A stretch of DNA of 64,000 bases from Sphaerochaeta sp. (GCA_022482495.1 JAKVPA010000001.1:372001-436000); one strand, 5' to 3'. Positions 44,846 through 55,158 are shown, numbered from the stretch's first letter. Notes: generated by a model not told the origin, from the sequence alone. Translations and numbers: made by a program.

Positions 44846-45029
44846 AACCTGCGGTAGCCACCGGAGCAAATAGTCTCTTGGCGCAAACATAAGCAGAGGG
44901 TCTCGGAATAGCTGGCCTGCATTGCCTTCGCCTTCGGGTTAAAAGAAGACAGAATCGCCAGCACCAAGTCACCCACTTGAACCTTAGGTTCAAGAGCTTC
45001 TTCGGAAGCGGCGCCGCAGGCCTTTTTTT
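44846..45029 (+). ncRNA. ssrS: 6S RNA (ssrS)
   Basis: About 184 nt. The ends pair (CCTGCGG at 44848-44854 with CCGCAGG at 45014-45020) and seven Ts follow. Near the 3' end is a perfect hairpin CTTGAACC-TTA-GGTTCAAG (44976-44994), nearly the same as the conserved one in E. coli 6S RNA, preceded as there by a GTTAAAA stretch and followed by a GCGGCG-like return strand. A -10 box TACCAT lies at 44834-44839. 6S RNA binds the housekeeping RNA polymerase and damps transcription in slow growth. A covariance-model search would settle the call. Confidence 0.8.
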
Positions 45030-45052
45030 CCTTGGGAGAGGAACCACTACGC

Positions 45053-46342
45053 ATGACAGACGCAACGCTGAAGGACATCGTTTTCATCACGCTCCCTGAG
45101 AGCATGGGAAGAGAGATCAACGGCTTTCGGGTCGACCCGGCACGCCGGATTCCTGTTCAATTGCCCGATGGGAAGACCGCCATCGACGAATCGGACGAGA
45201 TCACCGTCGAGATGATCATCAGCGGCATGCTGAAACTCATCGCATGGCGTCCGGAAGACCCAAACCACGATTATTACCGGGCATTCGTTCTGGCAGCAGA
45301 ACCGGACGCGGTGGAACAGCTCAACCTGGCTGCAATCGCCCAAGAGAAGCAGGGGCACCTGGAATTCGCAGAGGAACTGTTCCTCACAGTCTGCCACCTC
45401 TCTCCGCAGAGCGCCACGTTCATCAACCTGGCGACGCTGTACAGCGAACGGGCAGCCAAGGACACCAGCAAGGGAACGGTGTACGACCTGTATGCCCAGA
45501 AGGCGCTGGATACTCTTCTGGAAGGCTTGAAGCAGTTCCCCAAGGATGCCGACCTGCTCTGTGAGGTGGGATATTTCCATCTCTACCAAGGGAATACCGA
45601 AGCGGCGCGGAACTTCTTCGAGCAATACCTTGCCGTGGCGCCCCAGGGGGACAAACGGACCAAGGTTGAGAAGGTCTTCTCCGACATCACCAACAAGATC
45701 ACCAACGACACGGAGCTCCTGGGCGCCTACGACAAGATCCAGATGGGCGAAGAGGACAAGGCGGTACAAGCGCTGGATGCCTACATCGCCAAGAACCCCA
45801 CCGTCTGGAACGCCTACTTTCTCAAAGGATGGGCGCTTCGACGTCTGGAGGAGTTCGAACCGGCCAAGGACGCGTTCCTCAAATGCCTCTCGCTGGGAGA
45901 GCGTGACGGGGACATCTACAACGAACTGTCGCTGTGCGAGTTCTCGTTGGGAAACAAGGAACTGGCCAAGACCTATCTGGACACGGCGGTGGATCTGGAT
46001 GAAACCAACCTCACCTACCTGTCCAATCTGGCATACCTCCATCTGAAGGACGAGGAATACACCGAGGCGCGGAGGCTGCTGGAAAAGGCCCGTGTCATCG
46101 ACGGAAACGATCCGTTGATCCAGCAATTGATGAAGGATTACGCCACCCAGACGGGCGACAGCCTGTCCGAACAGCCGGTGGAGGAGCGCGTTGTCGATGA
46201 CGAGACGCTCCAGGAAGAGGTGAAGAAGCAGGACGCCAAAGAGGCGATGCATGACTTCTCCGCCCACCGGGAAGATATGGAAGAAACTGATGATGAGGGT
46301 GAACATCATCATCACCATCATCATGGCGAGGAAGCAGAATGA
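45053..46342 (+). CDS. TPR-repeat protein with histidine-rich tail
   Basis: Cytosolic protein of 429 aa. A first domain of about 90 residues (PESMGREINGFRVDPARRIPVQL) is followed by tetratricopeptide repeats at about residues 90-360 and an acidic C-terminus with seven consecutive His (GEHHHHHHHGEE), a natural metal-binding tail. The start at 45053 follows GGGAGAGG. It overlaps tsaE by ATGA. The function is unknown; TPR proteins are scaffolds for other proteins. Confidence 0.85.
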   Translation: MTDATLKDIVFITLPESMGREINGFRVDPARRIPVQLPDGKTAIDESDEITVEMIISGMLKLIAWRPEDPNHDYYRAFVLAAEPDAVEQLNLAAIAQEKQGHLEFAEELFLTVCHLSPQSATFINLATLYSERAAKDTSKGTVYDLYAQKALDTLLEGLKQFPKDADLLCEVGYFHLYQGNTEAARNFFEQYLAVAPQGDKRTKVEKVFSDITNKITNDTELLGAYDKIQMGEEDKAVQALDAYIAKNPTVWNAYFLKGWALRRLEEFEPAKDAFLKCLSLGERDGDIYNELSLCEFSLGNKELAKTYLDTAVDLDETNLTYLSNLAYLHLKDEEYTEARRLLEKARVIDGNDPLIQQLMKDYATQTGDSLSEQPVEERVVDDETLQEEVKKQDAKEAMHDFSAHREDMEETDDEGEHHHHHHHGEEAE

Positions 46343-46761
46343 CGATTGTTTCGAAAAGCCCGGCGGAAACGCTGGAAGTGGGAAGAAGGATCGGCGCGCA
46401 CTGCAAGCCGGGAACGGTGATCAGCCTGAGGGGAAGCCTCGGGGCGGGAAAGACGGTGATCGCCAAGGGAGTTGCCGAGGCGCTCGGCATCACCGAGGCG
46501 ATCGTCAGCCCGACCTTCACGTTGATCCAGGAATACCAGGGCAAAACCCTCAGGATGTATCACATGGACCTGTACCGGCTCTCCGGCACGGATGAGTTTG
46601 AGATGATCGGCGGAGAGGAGATGCTGTACGGCAAAGCCGTCACGTTGATCGAGTGGAGCGAGAAGATCCAGGAGATGTTGCCGAAGAACACGGTGTACGT
46701 CAATCTGGAGATTCAGCCCAACCAGGAGCGGGTCATCACGATCCAGGGGATGGAACTATGA
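46339..46761 (+). CDS. tsaE: tRNA threonylcarbamoyladenosine synthesis ATPase TsaE
   Basis: Small P-loop ATPase of 140 aa. Walker A is LRGSLGAGKTVIAKG; SPTFTLIQEY and HMDLYRL are family hallmarks. It works with TsaB and TsaD to place the t6A modification at position 37 of tRNAs reading ANN codons. It overlaps both neighbours by ATGA, so tsaE and tsaB are coupled. Confidence 0.95.
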   Translation: MTIVSKSPAETLEVGRRIGAHCKPGTVISLRGSLGAGKTVIAKGVAEALGITEAIVSPTFTLIQEYQGKTLRMYHMDLYRLSGTDEFEMIGGEEMLYGKAVTLIEWSEKIQEMLPKNTVYVNLEIQPNQERVITIQGMEL

Positions 46762-47477
46762 ACATACTGACGGTGGATACGGCGACGGAGACGATGCGTC
46801 TGGGGCTTGCCATCGGGGACGAAGAGAATCCGATGGATCTGTTCTGTGAGCGGATGCTTCTTTCCAGCGGCATGCACTCCGAACACCTGGTGCCCGAGAT
46901 GATCGCCATGTGTTCCGAGATGGGCATCACGCTGAAGGATCTTTCCCTTTTGGTCTGCACCAGCGGACCGGGATCCTTCACCGGACTACGGGTTGGCATG
47001 AGCGCGCTGAAAGGCATCGCCCTTGGGGGAAACATCCCGTTGGTCTCCATCCCGACGATGGACGCCATCCAGAAAGCGGTGGGCTTCTTCCCCGGGGCCG
47101 TCGTCCCGGTGATCGACGCCCGCAAGGCACGGTACTACAGCACCATCTTCGTCGATGGCAAGCGGATGTGCCCTGATCTGGACTGCCAGGGTTCCGAAGT
47201 GGCGGAGCTTCTGGAAGGATATGAGATGGCGCTGGTCACCGGTCCTGATGCCGTGGTGTTCGCCCCGAGCATCACCCCCTACTCCGGCAAACTGGTCGTC
47301 GACACGATCCGCTACCGTTCGCTCACCCAGGCACTGGTCGAATTGGGTTTGAAGCGTTACCATGAAATAGGCGCGGATGATATCGGAACCGGGCCGGAAT
47401 ACGTACGACGCAGTGACGCGGAGATCGCGTTGGAAGAAAAAATCAAGCGTCAGGAAGAGGAACGCAATGCAAAGTAG
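46758..47477 (+). CDS. tsaB: tRNA threonylcarbamoyladenosine synthesis protein TsaB
   Basis: ASKHA-fold protein of 239 aa. NILTVDTATETMRLGL at the N-terminus and SGPGSFTGLRVGMSALKGIA are diagnostic. It acts as scaffold between TsaD and TsaE in t6A synthesis. The ATG at 46758 overlaps the tsaE stop. Confidence 0.95.
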   Translation: MNILTVDTATETMRLGLAIGDEENPMDLFCERMLLSSGMHSEHLVPEMIAMCSEMGITLKDLSLLVCTSGPGSFTGLRVGMSALKGIALGGNIPLVSIPTMDAIQKAVGFFPGAVVPVIDARKARYYSTIFVDGKRMCPDLDCQGSEVAELLEGYEMALVTGPDAVVFAPSITPYSGKLVVDTIRYRSLTQALVELGLKRYHEIGADDIGTGPEYVRRSDAEIALEEKIKRQEEERNAK

Positions 47478-48400
47478 AGACATCATCGTCATCGGAAGCG
47501 GCGTGGCTGGCATGAGCGCGGCGGGATACGCTGCGCGCGCCGGCCGCAGTGTCATGATTTTGGAAAGTTTCGCCGCTGGCGGACAGTGCATGTACATCGC
47601 TGATGTGGAGAACTACCCGGGACTGACCGAGCCGATCTCCGGATTCGAGTTCGGTGAGCGCTTCGAGACCCAGGCGAAGAAGTTCGGCGCAGAGAACGAC
47701 GTCGGCCGAAGTGAAAGCGATCCGCAAGGAAAACGACCGGTTCATCGTCCAGACCAACGACGGGGACTGGGAAGCGAAAGCGGTGATCATCGCCACCGGG
47801 GCGAAACATCGCAAGATGGACGTCCCCGGGGAAGAGGACTACCAGGGCAAAGGGGTGTCATACTGCGGCACCTGCGATGGTCCGTTGTTCCGTGGCAAAC
47901 GGATTCTTGTCGTCGGAGGCGGGGACACGGCGCTGACCGATGCGCTGTACCTGTCCCAGATGACCAAGGATCTGACCATCTGCCATCGCAAGGACCGGTT
48001 CCGTGCCCAGGAAAACCTGGTCTCCCAGATCAGTTGCAAACAGATCGCCACGGTGATGGATACGACCGTCTCCAAGATTCTCGGAGATGGGAAACATGTC
48101 ACCGGCGTGGAACTGACCTCCACCAAAGACGGTTCGTCCCACACGATGGATGTGGATGGAGTGTTCATTTTCGTCGGCATGATCCCCCAGACGGCATTCC
48201 TGGACAAAGCGATCCTGGATAGCCATGGATACGTGGTCACCGACCGGAACATGCAGACGTCCGTACCCGGCCTGTTCGCCGCGGGTGATGTGCGTGACAC
48301 GCCATTCCGCCAGCTGGTGACCGCCGCCTCGGACGGGGCCATCGCGGCCCACGCGGCAAGCGAGTACATCGACTTCATTGACGGCCATCCCTACCGCTGA
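47467..48400 (+). CDS. trxB: Thioredoxin reductase, frameshifted
   Basis: NADPH-dependent FAD flavoenzyme (about 310 aa repaired). FAD motif IIVIGSGVAGMSAAGYAAR, redox-active dithiol YCGTCDGPL, NADPH motif ILVVGGGDTALTDALYL and the C-terminal FAD motif LFAAGDVRD are all present. One extra base near 47698 splits the gene; the frame resumes at AEVKAIRKEN. The start at 47467 overlaps tsaB by 11 nt. Confidence 0.92.
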
Positions 48401-48408
48401 GGCGTACC

Positions 48409-50746
48409 GTGGACCGGTTCTTCGGATGGATTTCCCGACATAGAGTCCTGATTCTTCTGTTGGTTTTCGCCATTACAGGGGTACTGTTGTTTTTTGCATT
48501 GTCCCTTTCCCTGGACAGCAGTGTGGAGGGAATGATTCCTTCCGACCCGCAGGTGGAAGCCATCAAACGGGAAGTCTGGGGAGAAGACGACGGGCAATGG
48601 CCGGAGAACATCTACTTCCTGGCCGAGGGTCCCGGACTGTTCCGTCCCGAGACACTCACCGCAATCGATGCGGTGCGGGCCCAATTGCAGGAACTGCCCC
48701 AGATCGGTCCGGAAGTCTCCCCGTTCACCTTCGTTACCGTAACCAGAAAAGGAACACGACTTGCCACCGTCCCGCTTTCGCCCCATCAGGGGAATGAGCC
48801 GTGGACGGAAGCGGAAGCTGAGGAGTTCCGTACCCGGATCCAGGAAGACGACATGGTCCGTGGTCTGGTCACTACCCCGGATGGCAATGGACTTCTGATC
48901 TATTTCAGCGCCGCTTCATTCGGAAAAGACCGGACGGAGATTGACCAGACGATCAGCAGCATCGTCCACAGCCTGGATCCGTACTGCACGGTAAAGGTGC
49001 TGGGTTCCACGTTCTTCAGCGACCGGCTGGACCATTACCTGACCAACAACCTGTTTCTGCTTCTTGGATTGTGCCTGTTGGTGATTCTTCTGATCTACTA
49101 CCTCTCCTTCCGGGCAAAGCGTGCCGTGTTGATCCCGTTCAGTGTTTCGGTGATCGGCATCATCTGGACGCTTGGCGTAATGCGCCTTTTGGGATACGAA
49201 GTGACGATCGTTTCCGTCATCACCCCCTGCATGGTGTTGATCTTGGGCTCTTCCTACTCGATCCATGTGATCAGCGCGTACTATGCCCAGTTCCGCAAGA
49301 ATCCGGACATGAAGGATCCTGTCGCATTGGTCACCACGTCGATGCGCGGCATCACCCAGACGATCGTCGCGGCATGCCTGACGACGGTGGTGGGGTTCCT
49401 CAGCCTGCTGGTCACCCATATCCAGGCGTTCCGAGAGATGGGGCTCTCCGTGGCGCTGGGCATCATCTCCTGCGCCATCCTCTCCTTGACCTATATTCCC
49501 GCCTGGCTTTCCACTATTTCCCCACCCCGCCCCCACCAGCTGAAGGTGATCAAAGAAGGGACGCTCTCCAAAGTGGTTGACGGCGTCTCCGGCTTCGTCG
49601 TGCGGCGCTGGTACGTCGGTCTGCTCGTCCTGCTCGCCATCTGTCTCTCCTTTGTGGTGGTCCATGACAAGATTCCCGTGGAGACGGACTTCATTTCCTA
49701 TTTTCCCAAGGATGACCAGTACGTGCAGGACGCCCTGTATTTCTCCACCCAGATGGGGAGCACCGATCCCCATTACATCTCATTGGAAGCGCCAGAAGGG
49801 GAAGAACGATACTTCACCCGACCGGAGGTGCTTTCCCAGATCTTCGTCTTCGAGGAGGCGCTCCGCGCATCCGATCCTGATATCGTGCACATCCTCTCCT
49901 TCAGCCAGTACGCCGCGTTCTTCAACAAGGCGTATACCGGCAAACGGGAGACACCAACCACTCCCGGCATGATCCTTGCCCTCTCCAAATATCTGGACGT
50001 ATTGCAGAACCGGTTGGGGGACAATACGGTCAGCATGCTGATGAGCCAGGATGGATCCCGGATGACCATCGCCGTCCGGTACTGGGACAGCAAAAAGCAA
50101 ACCATGCAGAACTTGGATGCGGCAAAGCGGCTGAAACAGGCCATCGCCAGCCATCAGGTGCTGCTTCCTCCGGAAGTGACCGTCACCGATTGGGGAACAA
50201 CGGCAAGCAGCCTGAAGCTGGTTTCCCAGATCCTGTATGACCAAAGGCTTTCCACCTTGCTGTCGTTCATGTTGGTGTTCCTGATCGTCTGTTTCCAGTT
50301 CCGTTCCCTCACCTACGGTCTGGCCTCGATGATCCCCATCATGGTCGGCGTGATGTGCAGCTACGGCATGATGTACCTGTTCGGCATTCCGTTTGATGTG
50401 GTGACGACGATCTTCGGATCGGTGACCGTCGGAACCGGCATTGATGACGCCATCCACTTTCTGGTGCGGCTCAGGGAACATCGCAAGGCCCATTCCGACC
50501 AGCCGTTCCCCGTCCAGGTGCAGCACACCATTCTGATCTCCGGCCGACCGATCATCCTGACATCCGTCAGCATCATTCTGGGCATGCTGATGTTCGGATT
50601 CGCAAGTTACACACCGATCCGCTATTTTCGGGTTTCTGATGGCGATCGCATTGCTTTCCACGACACTCTCCACCATCTGTATCCTTCCCGGGGTGATGGT
50701 GGCGTTCCATCTGTTGGGACGACGATGGAAAAAGGAGACGAAATGA
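48409..50746 (+). CDS. RND/MMPL-family exporter, frameshifted
   Basis: Integral membrane protein of about 778 aa repaired, built of two similar halves: a helix, a periplasmic domain and a cluster of five to six helices each time (LLLGLCLLVILLIYYLSF and LSTLLSFMLVFLIVCFQF start the clusters; GTGIDDAIHFLVRLREH is a typical RND helix-4 segment). It probably exports a lipid or amphiphile using the proton gradient. A run of four Ts at 50624-50627 has one T too many; after removal FGFLMAIALLSTTLS runs to a stop at 50746. The start is GTG at 48409. It overlaps the next gene by ATGA. Confidence 0.88.
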
Positions 50747-51892
50747 AAGGCTTGTTCTTGTACATCACCGCGGGCAAAGGACACCAGACGCCGGCGGAAG
50801 CGCTTCGGGACGCAATGATTTCCCTGGGACACCAGGCCGTCTCGATGGACATGTTCGACCTGATGCAGGCGCCGCGCATCAAGCAGCAGATTGAGCGCAA
50901 CTGGCGGATGATGCTCCGCCACCCGACCCAGGAACGGCTGGGGGATTCCCTTGCCGACACCAAGTTCAGCGGCAAGTTGATTACCACGACGCTTGGTCTG
51001 GTTCCCAAGATGCGGGATCGGGTCATCGCCTACGTCAGGGAGTACCAGCCGGATTTCATTCTGGGCACTCACTTTCTCATCGGTCCGATGATCGCCCCGA
51101 TCATCCGCAAGTTCTTCCCGGCGATTCCGGTGTACGCCTATGCCCCGGACATCTTCTACTACCCCATCGCCGGCTCAGCCAGCAAGTATCTGGACCGGGT
51201 GTTCGTCACCTCCACCATCGGACGGGACTGGTGCTACCATCTGGGCTTTTCCGGCGCCCAGGTCTCCCTTTGTCCGTTTCCGTTGAAAAAGGTCATCGAG
51301 GAGACCAAACCGCTCCCCACCAAGGTCGCCCGGGGAAAACTGGGATTGAAGGAGCGGTTCACCATTCTGTTCAACCTTGGGGGGGAAGGCATCGGCAACA
51401 CCCGCCTGGTACGGGTGCTGGCCAAACGGAACTTCTCCTTCCAGGTGGTCATTTTGGGCACGATGAGCAAGGATACCGGCCAAGCGGTACGCAAAGTTCC
51501 GCCAAGTCTATCCTTCATTCCCGTTGTACACCCCGGGCTTCGTCACCAACATGCAGGATTGGCTGTGCGCCTGTGACATCCAGATCGGCAAAGCGGGAGC
51601 CAACGCCCAGATGGAGGCGATGTACTACCACAAACCGTTCATCATTACCGAAATGCTGTATCCTGCGGAAAAGACGGCGGATTTCTTCGCCCAACACGAG
51701 GTGGGATGGATCGAGAACAACGTGCGCAAGCAGGCCGACCTGTTGGAGCGGTATGCTACGGACACGGCGTTCCGGCGTCATGTGGCCAAGGAAATGCGGA
51801 ACGTGCCGATCGCCTTTGGAAGCAAGCAGTTCGCCCGTCAGATCATCGGCGACGCCATCAAAGATGCAGGTGATCGTCAAACCGGTCACTGA
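50743..51892 (+). CDS. Diacylglycerol glycosyltransferase (MGDG synthase-like, GT28), frameshifted
   Basis: Glycosyltransferase of about 382 aa repaired. The N-terminal MGDG-synthase domain shows TAGKGHQTPAEALRDA and YAPDIFYYP; the C-terminal GT28 domain has FNLGGEGIGNTRLV and the nucleotide-sugar site IGKAGANAQMEAMYY. It likely adds sugars to diacylglycerol in the membrane. One extra G near 51478 breaks the frame; DTAKRYAKFRQVYP is restored when it is removed. The coupling with the RND exporter suggests a shared lipid pathway. Confidence 0.88.
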
Positions 51893-52145
51893 GAATCTTT
51901 TTGAAGAAAGAATTGGGTTGTTTCAGGATCCGTGACCCGCGGGTGATCTTGCACAGCGAGATATGGTATTTCTTGGCGATCTCCCGCTGGGGGGTTCCCT
52001 GATACAATTCCTGCAGCAGGTTCCATCGCAGGGCGAAATCCTTCTGCTCCGCCTGCGTGAACAGTTCGTCAAACAGCTTGTACATCTCCTGCTCGTTGGT
52101 TGTCTTTGCGAACAGTCGGATCAGATCATCCATTGCGTTTTCCAT
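51858..52145 (-). CDS. TrpR/YerC-family DNA-binding protein
   Basis: All-helical repressor-like protein of 95 aa. The Trp-repressor helix-turn-helix reads QREIAKKYHISLCKITRGSR. The family includes TrpR and the YerC/YecD proteins of unknown ligand; no trp genes are nearby. Ribosome-binding site AAGGAG. Its 3' end overlaps the glycosyltransferase gene by 35 nt on the opposite strand. Confidence 0.85.
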   Translation of the reverse strand: MENAMDDLIRLFAKTTNEQEMYKLFDELFTQAEQKDFALRWNLLQELYQGTPQREIAKKYHISLCKITRGSRILKQPNSFFKKILSDRFDDHLHL

Positions 52146-52187
52146 GGTGGCTCCTTACTTGGATACTACTGACAGAAACTTCTCCCG

Positions 52188-52614
52188 TCAAGGATAGATC
52201 GTCCGGAACTCCTCGCATACCACCCGTTCGTCATCAGTGATGCCGGGGAACGCCTTCCGGTGGGCTTGTCCTCCAGAAGGCCAGACTGCCATCCCCTTCC
52301 CCCTCTTTTGCCGCATAGGCGGCATCCACCGCGCCGAACGGCACGACGGTCACCTTCTCATCCACGATGACACACACCGCCTCACCCCTGCTGTCCAGAA
52401 TGACGGAATGATCGCCCTCCTGGGGGAGCGGGTCATCCGCGCCTTGGTAGTCAGACAGCCTGCTGGTCGTCGCCTGTTTGACGCGTTCCGCCGCCAGATG
52501 GGCAAGAAGATCCACTTCTTCCGAGTCCGTTCCATAGAACGCCCAGGCGGCGTACGGTGCTGTTCCTTGGGTGAGGTAGCCTCTGCTTGCCTGCCACATT
52601 TCTTGTGCTTGCAT
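52188..52614 (-). CDS. ASCH domain protein, frameshifted
   Basis: Small RNA-binding-type protein (about 141 aa repaired) of the ASCH/YhfF family. AAWAFYGTDSEEVDLLAHL, PLPQEGDHSVILDSRGEAV and GEGDGSLAFWR are family-typical. An extra base at about 52269 truncates the frame at 52234; the expected end (AHRKAFPGITDDERVV, then CEEFRTIYP) continues to 52188. The start at 52614 is 6 nt after a TATACT box. Confidence 0.85.
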
Positions 52615-52620
52615 ACGGAC

Positions 52621-52653
52621 AGTATAGCGAAGCGAGACCTCATCTGCTATGAT
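52621..52653. promoter_or_regulatory. Back-to-back near-leaderless promoters
   Basis: TATACT (minus strand, 52621-52626) is 6 nt before the ASCH start, and TATGAT (plus strand, 52648-52653, with TGC in front as extended -10) is 6 nt before the aldo/keto reductase start. The two start codons are only 45 nt apart, so the polymerase sites overlap and should exclude each other. Confidence 0.5.
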
Positions 52654-52659
52654 GGAGCC

Positions 52660-53619
52660 ATGCAGTACGTTGATTTTCACGGACGGAAACTTTCCGTCAT
52701 CGCGCTGGGATGTGACCATTACGGGGAGACCGTTACCACGGAAAACTCCATCGCCAACCTGAATCTGTACGTGGAGCGGGGCGGCAACATTCTGGATACG
52801 GCACGTGTCTACGGACAGGAGAAACCGCTGGAAAAATCCACCAGTGAAACGCTTCTTGGCCGCTGGATGGAAGAGACCAAAAACCGCGACAAGGTGTTTT
52901 TGATCACCAAAGGATGCCATCCGCTGAAGGAAGACACCCACCACAGCAGGGTGGACCGGACCAATCTTGCCGCCGACATCCAGGAAAGCCTTGAGGAGCT
53001 GAGGACGGATCATGTCGACCTGTGGTTCTACCACCGTGACCGGCCGGAGATTCCCGCCGACGAGTTGATCGACATGGCCAACGACGAGGTGTACGACAAA
53101 GGGTACGCCACGTTCCTTGGCGCGTCCAACTGGACAAGCGAACGGATCCAGAAGGCCAATGACTGGGCGAAAGCCCATGGAAAGCAGGGCTTCTCCATGA
53201 GCGAGATCCAGGCGAGCCTAGCCCACTGCGACGCCACCTGGTGGGGCGATGACACCATCCAGTTTCTGACCAAGGAGGAAGAGGCGTGGTATGCGAAGAG
53301 CGGCATGCCGGTGCTGGGGTTCGCCAGCCAGGCGAAAGGCATCTTCTCCAAACTGCTTTCCGGGCAGGAGGACAAGATATCAGCACGGGCACGGGAGCGG
53401 TTCCTCTCTCCTGAGAATCTGGCATTGGTCCCCAAAGTGAAAAAACTTTGTGAGAAATACGATGCGTCCCCCGCGGCCGTCACGCTGGCCTACCTGTTGA
53501 GCAAGCCGGTCCGGGTCATCCCTCTGGTGGGGTGTTCCAATCCCGTCCAGCTGGCCGATTCCCTCTCCCAGCCGGATCTCCGGTTGACGGAAGCGGAAAT
53601 GGCCGACCTGTCACATTAA
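52660..53619 (+). CDS. Aldo/keto reductase
   Basis: NADPH-dependent TIM-barrel oxidoreductase of 319 aa. LGCDHYGET near the start, NILDTARVYG (catalytic Asp and Tyr), FLITKGCH (Lys), LWFYHRDRPEIP (His) and IPLVGCSNPVQLADSL (NADP-binding) are present. The substrate is unknown. The start at 52660 has GGAG and a -10 box directly upstream. It overlaps the cls gene by 9 nt at the 3' end. Confidence 0.9.
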   Translation: MQYVDFHGRKLSVIALGCDHYGETVTTENSIANLNLYVERGGNILDTARVYGQEKPLEKSTSETLLGRWMEETKNRDKVFLITKGCHPLKEDTHHSRVDRTNLAADIQESLEELRTDHVDLWFYHRDRPEIPADELIDMANDEVYDKGYATFLGASNWTSERIQKANDWAKAHGKQGFSMSEIQASLAHCDATWWGDDTIQFLTKEEEAWYAKSGMPVLGFASQAKGIFSKLLSGQEDKISARARERFLSPENLALVPKVKKLCEKYDASPAAVTLAYLLSKPVRVIPLVGCSNPVQLADSLSQPDLRLTEAEMADLSH

Positions 53620-55146
53620 CGGGGAGAACAGGCGAAGGAGGAAGCGGCCCAATCGGCGAAGCGTCGAGGTGGAGCGCACCTCCTCCATGCCAACCTGGTG
53701 GGAGAGCTCCATCGTCCGGCGCACATCCGCTTCCACGTTGGTGACGATGGAGCAATAGTAGAACGCCACGCCATTCTCAAAGTTCAGGTAGAACGTCCGG
53801 TAATCCATGTTGATCGTCCCGATGATGGCCACGTTGCCGTCACTGACGATCGCCTTGGCATGGATGAAGCCGGGAGTGTACTCGTAGATGCGCACCCCGC
53901 TGGCCATCAACTGGCGGTAGTAGGAACGGGTGACGGCGAACACGTACCACTTGTCCGGGATGTGAGGAACAATGATCCGCACATCCACGCCGCTCTGGGC
54001 GGCAATCTTCAGCGCGGTGATCATCTCATTGTCCAGCGCCAGGTACGGCGTGGTGATCCACACGTATTTTTTCGCCACGCCGATGATGGACAGGTAGGAG
54101 TTCTCCGCCACATTGTTGTTGTCCAACGGGTTGTCGCCGAACGGCTGGACGAAACCATCGCTCTCCTGGCACTCGGTGGGCATGAAGGGGGCGAAATCCA
54201 GCTCTTCACCAGTGGCATAGCCCCACAGCTGGAAGAACATCAAGGTCAGGTTGCCCACCGCCTCCCCTTCCAGCCGTACGGCGGTATCCTTCCAATGTCC
54301 GTATAAAATCCTCCGGTTGACGTACTCATCGGCCAGGTTCACCCCTCCGGTATACCCGACGTTGCCGTCCACCACCAGCACCTTGCGGTGGTCACGGGAG
54401 TTCATCCGGCTGTTCAGGTGGGGCTTCAGGGGGTTGAACGCCACCACCTTCAGCCCTTTGGCGCGGAGTTGCCGTTCATAGTGGTTCGGCACGAATTTGA
54501 TCGTCCCCACGTCGTCGTACATCAGACGGACATCCACACCTTCCCGCACCTTGCGCACCAGAATATCCAGCACGGTATCCCACACTTCTCCGGGATCCAG
54601 AATGAAGAACTCCATCAGAATGAACCGTTTGGCGCTTTCCAGCGTGGCAAGCATTTCGGGATACCAGTCATCCCCCAGGGGATAGTAGGTCACCCTGGTG
54701 CGCTGGCAGAGGGGGAACCCGCTGATGGCGGAAATGTATTTCGCTTTGCGGGACAGGGCGGGATCCTTTGCCTCCAGTTGCTGCATCGGGGTGGCGTCTG
54801 GAGCGTGGACGTTCCGCAGACCTCTGCGGTAACCGCGGAGAAACGCGTTCAATTTGCGGGATACTTTCCCGGTGAACTTCTTGTTGCCGAACAGGATGTA
54901 GTAAAAACCGCCGTACAGGGGAAACAGCATGAAGATCAAAATCCAACCAATCTTATAGGCGGGGTTCTCGTCCCGGGAGATCACCACCATCGTCATGATC
55001 AGGCTGATGCCCAGGAACACACGCTCCACCGTATAGTCACTCCCCGCCTGGGAGTAGATCAGATAGGAGAGCAGCGCTACCTGGGCGACGATCAGAATGG
55101 TGGACCAGAAAAGACGCCCGGTGAGGAACTTCAGCAATTTCCGCAT
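53611..55146 (-). CDS. cls: Cardiolipin synthase (phospholipase D family)
   Basis: Membrane enzyme of 511 aa: two N-terminal helices (LFWSTILIVAQVALLSYLIY, then GWILIFMLFPLYGGFYYIL) and two HKD catalytic motifs, NSRDHRKVLVVDGNVGYTGG and HAKAIVSDGNVAIIGTINMD. It joins two phosphatidylglycerols to cardiolipin. The start at 55146 is 6 nt after TATACT (55153-55158); the longer upstream frame is rejected. Confidence 0.93.
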   Translation of the reverse strand: MRKLLKFLTGRLFWSTILIVAQVALLSYLIYSQAGSDYTVERVFLGISLIMTMVVISRDENPAYKIGWILIFMLFPLYGGFYYILFGNKKFTGKVSRKLNAFLRGYRRGLRNVHAPDATPMQQLEAKDPALSRKAKYISAISGFPLCQRTRVTYYPLGDDWYPEMLATLESAKRFILMEFFILDPGEVWDTVLDILVRKVREGVDVRLMYDDVGTIKFVPNHYERQLRAKGLKVVAFNPLKPHLNSRMNSRDHRKVLVVDGNVGYTGGVNLADEYVNRRILYGHWKDTAVRLEGEAVGNLTLMFFQLWGYATGEELDFAPFMPTECQESDGFVQPFGDNPLDNNNVAENSYLSIIGVAKKYVWITTPYLALDNEMITALKIAAQSGVDVRIIVPHIPDKWYVFAVTRSYYRQLMASGVRIYEYTPGFIHAKAIVSDGNVAIIGTINMDYRTFYLNFENGVAFYYCSIVTNVEADVRRTMELSHQVGMEEVRSTSTLRRLGRFLLRLFSPLM

Positions 55147-55152
55147 GACTGG

Positions 55153-55158
55153 AGTATA
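55153..55158 (-). promoter_or_regulatory. -10 box 6 nt before the cls start codon
   Basis: TATACT on the minus strand, 6 nt before the ATG at 55146, again predicting a leaderless transcript. The -35 region is weak. Confidence 0.45.
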
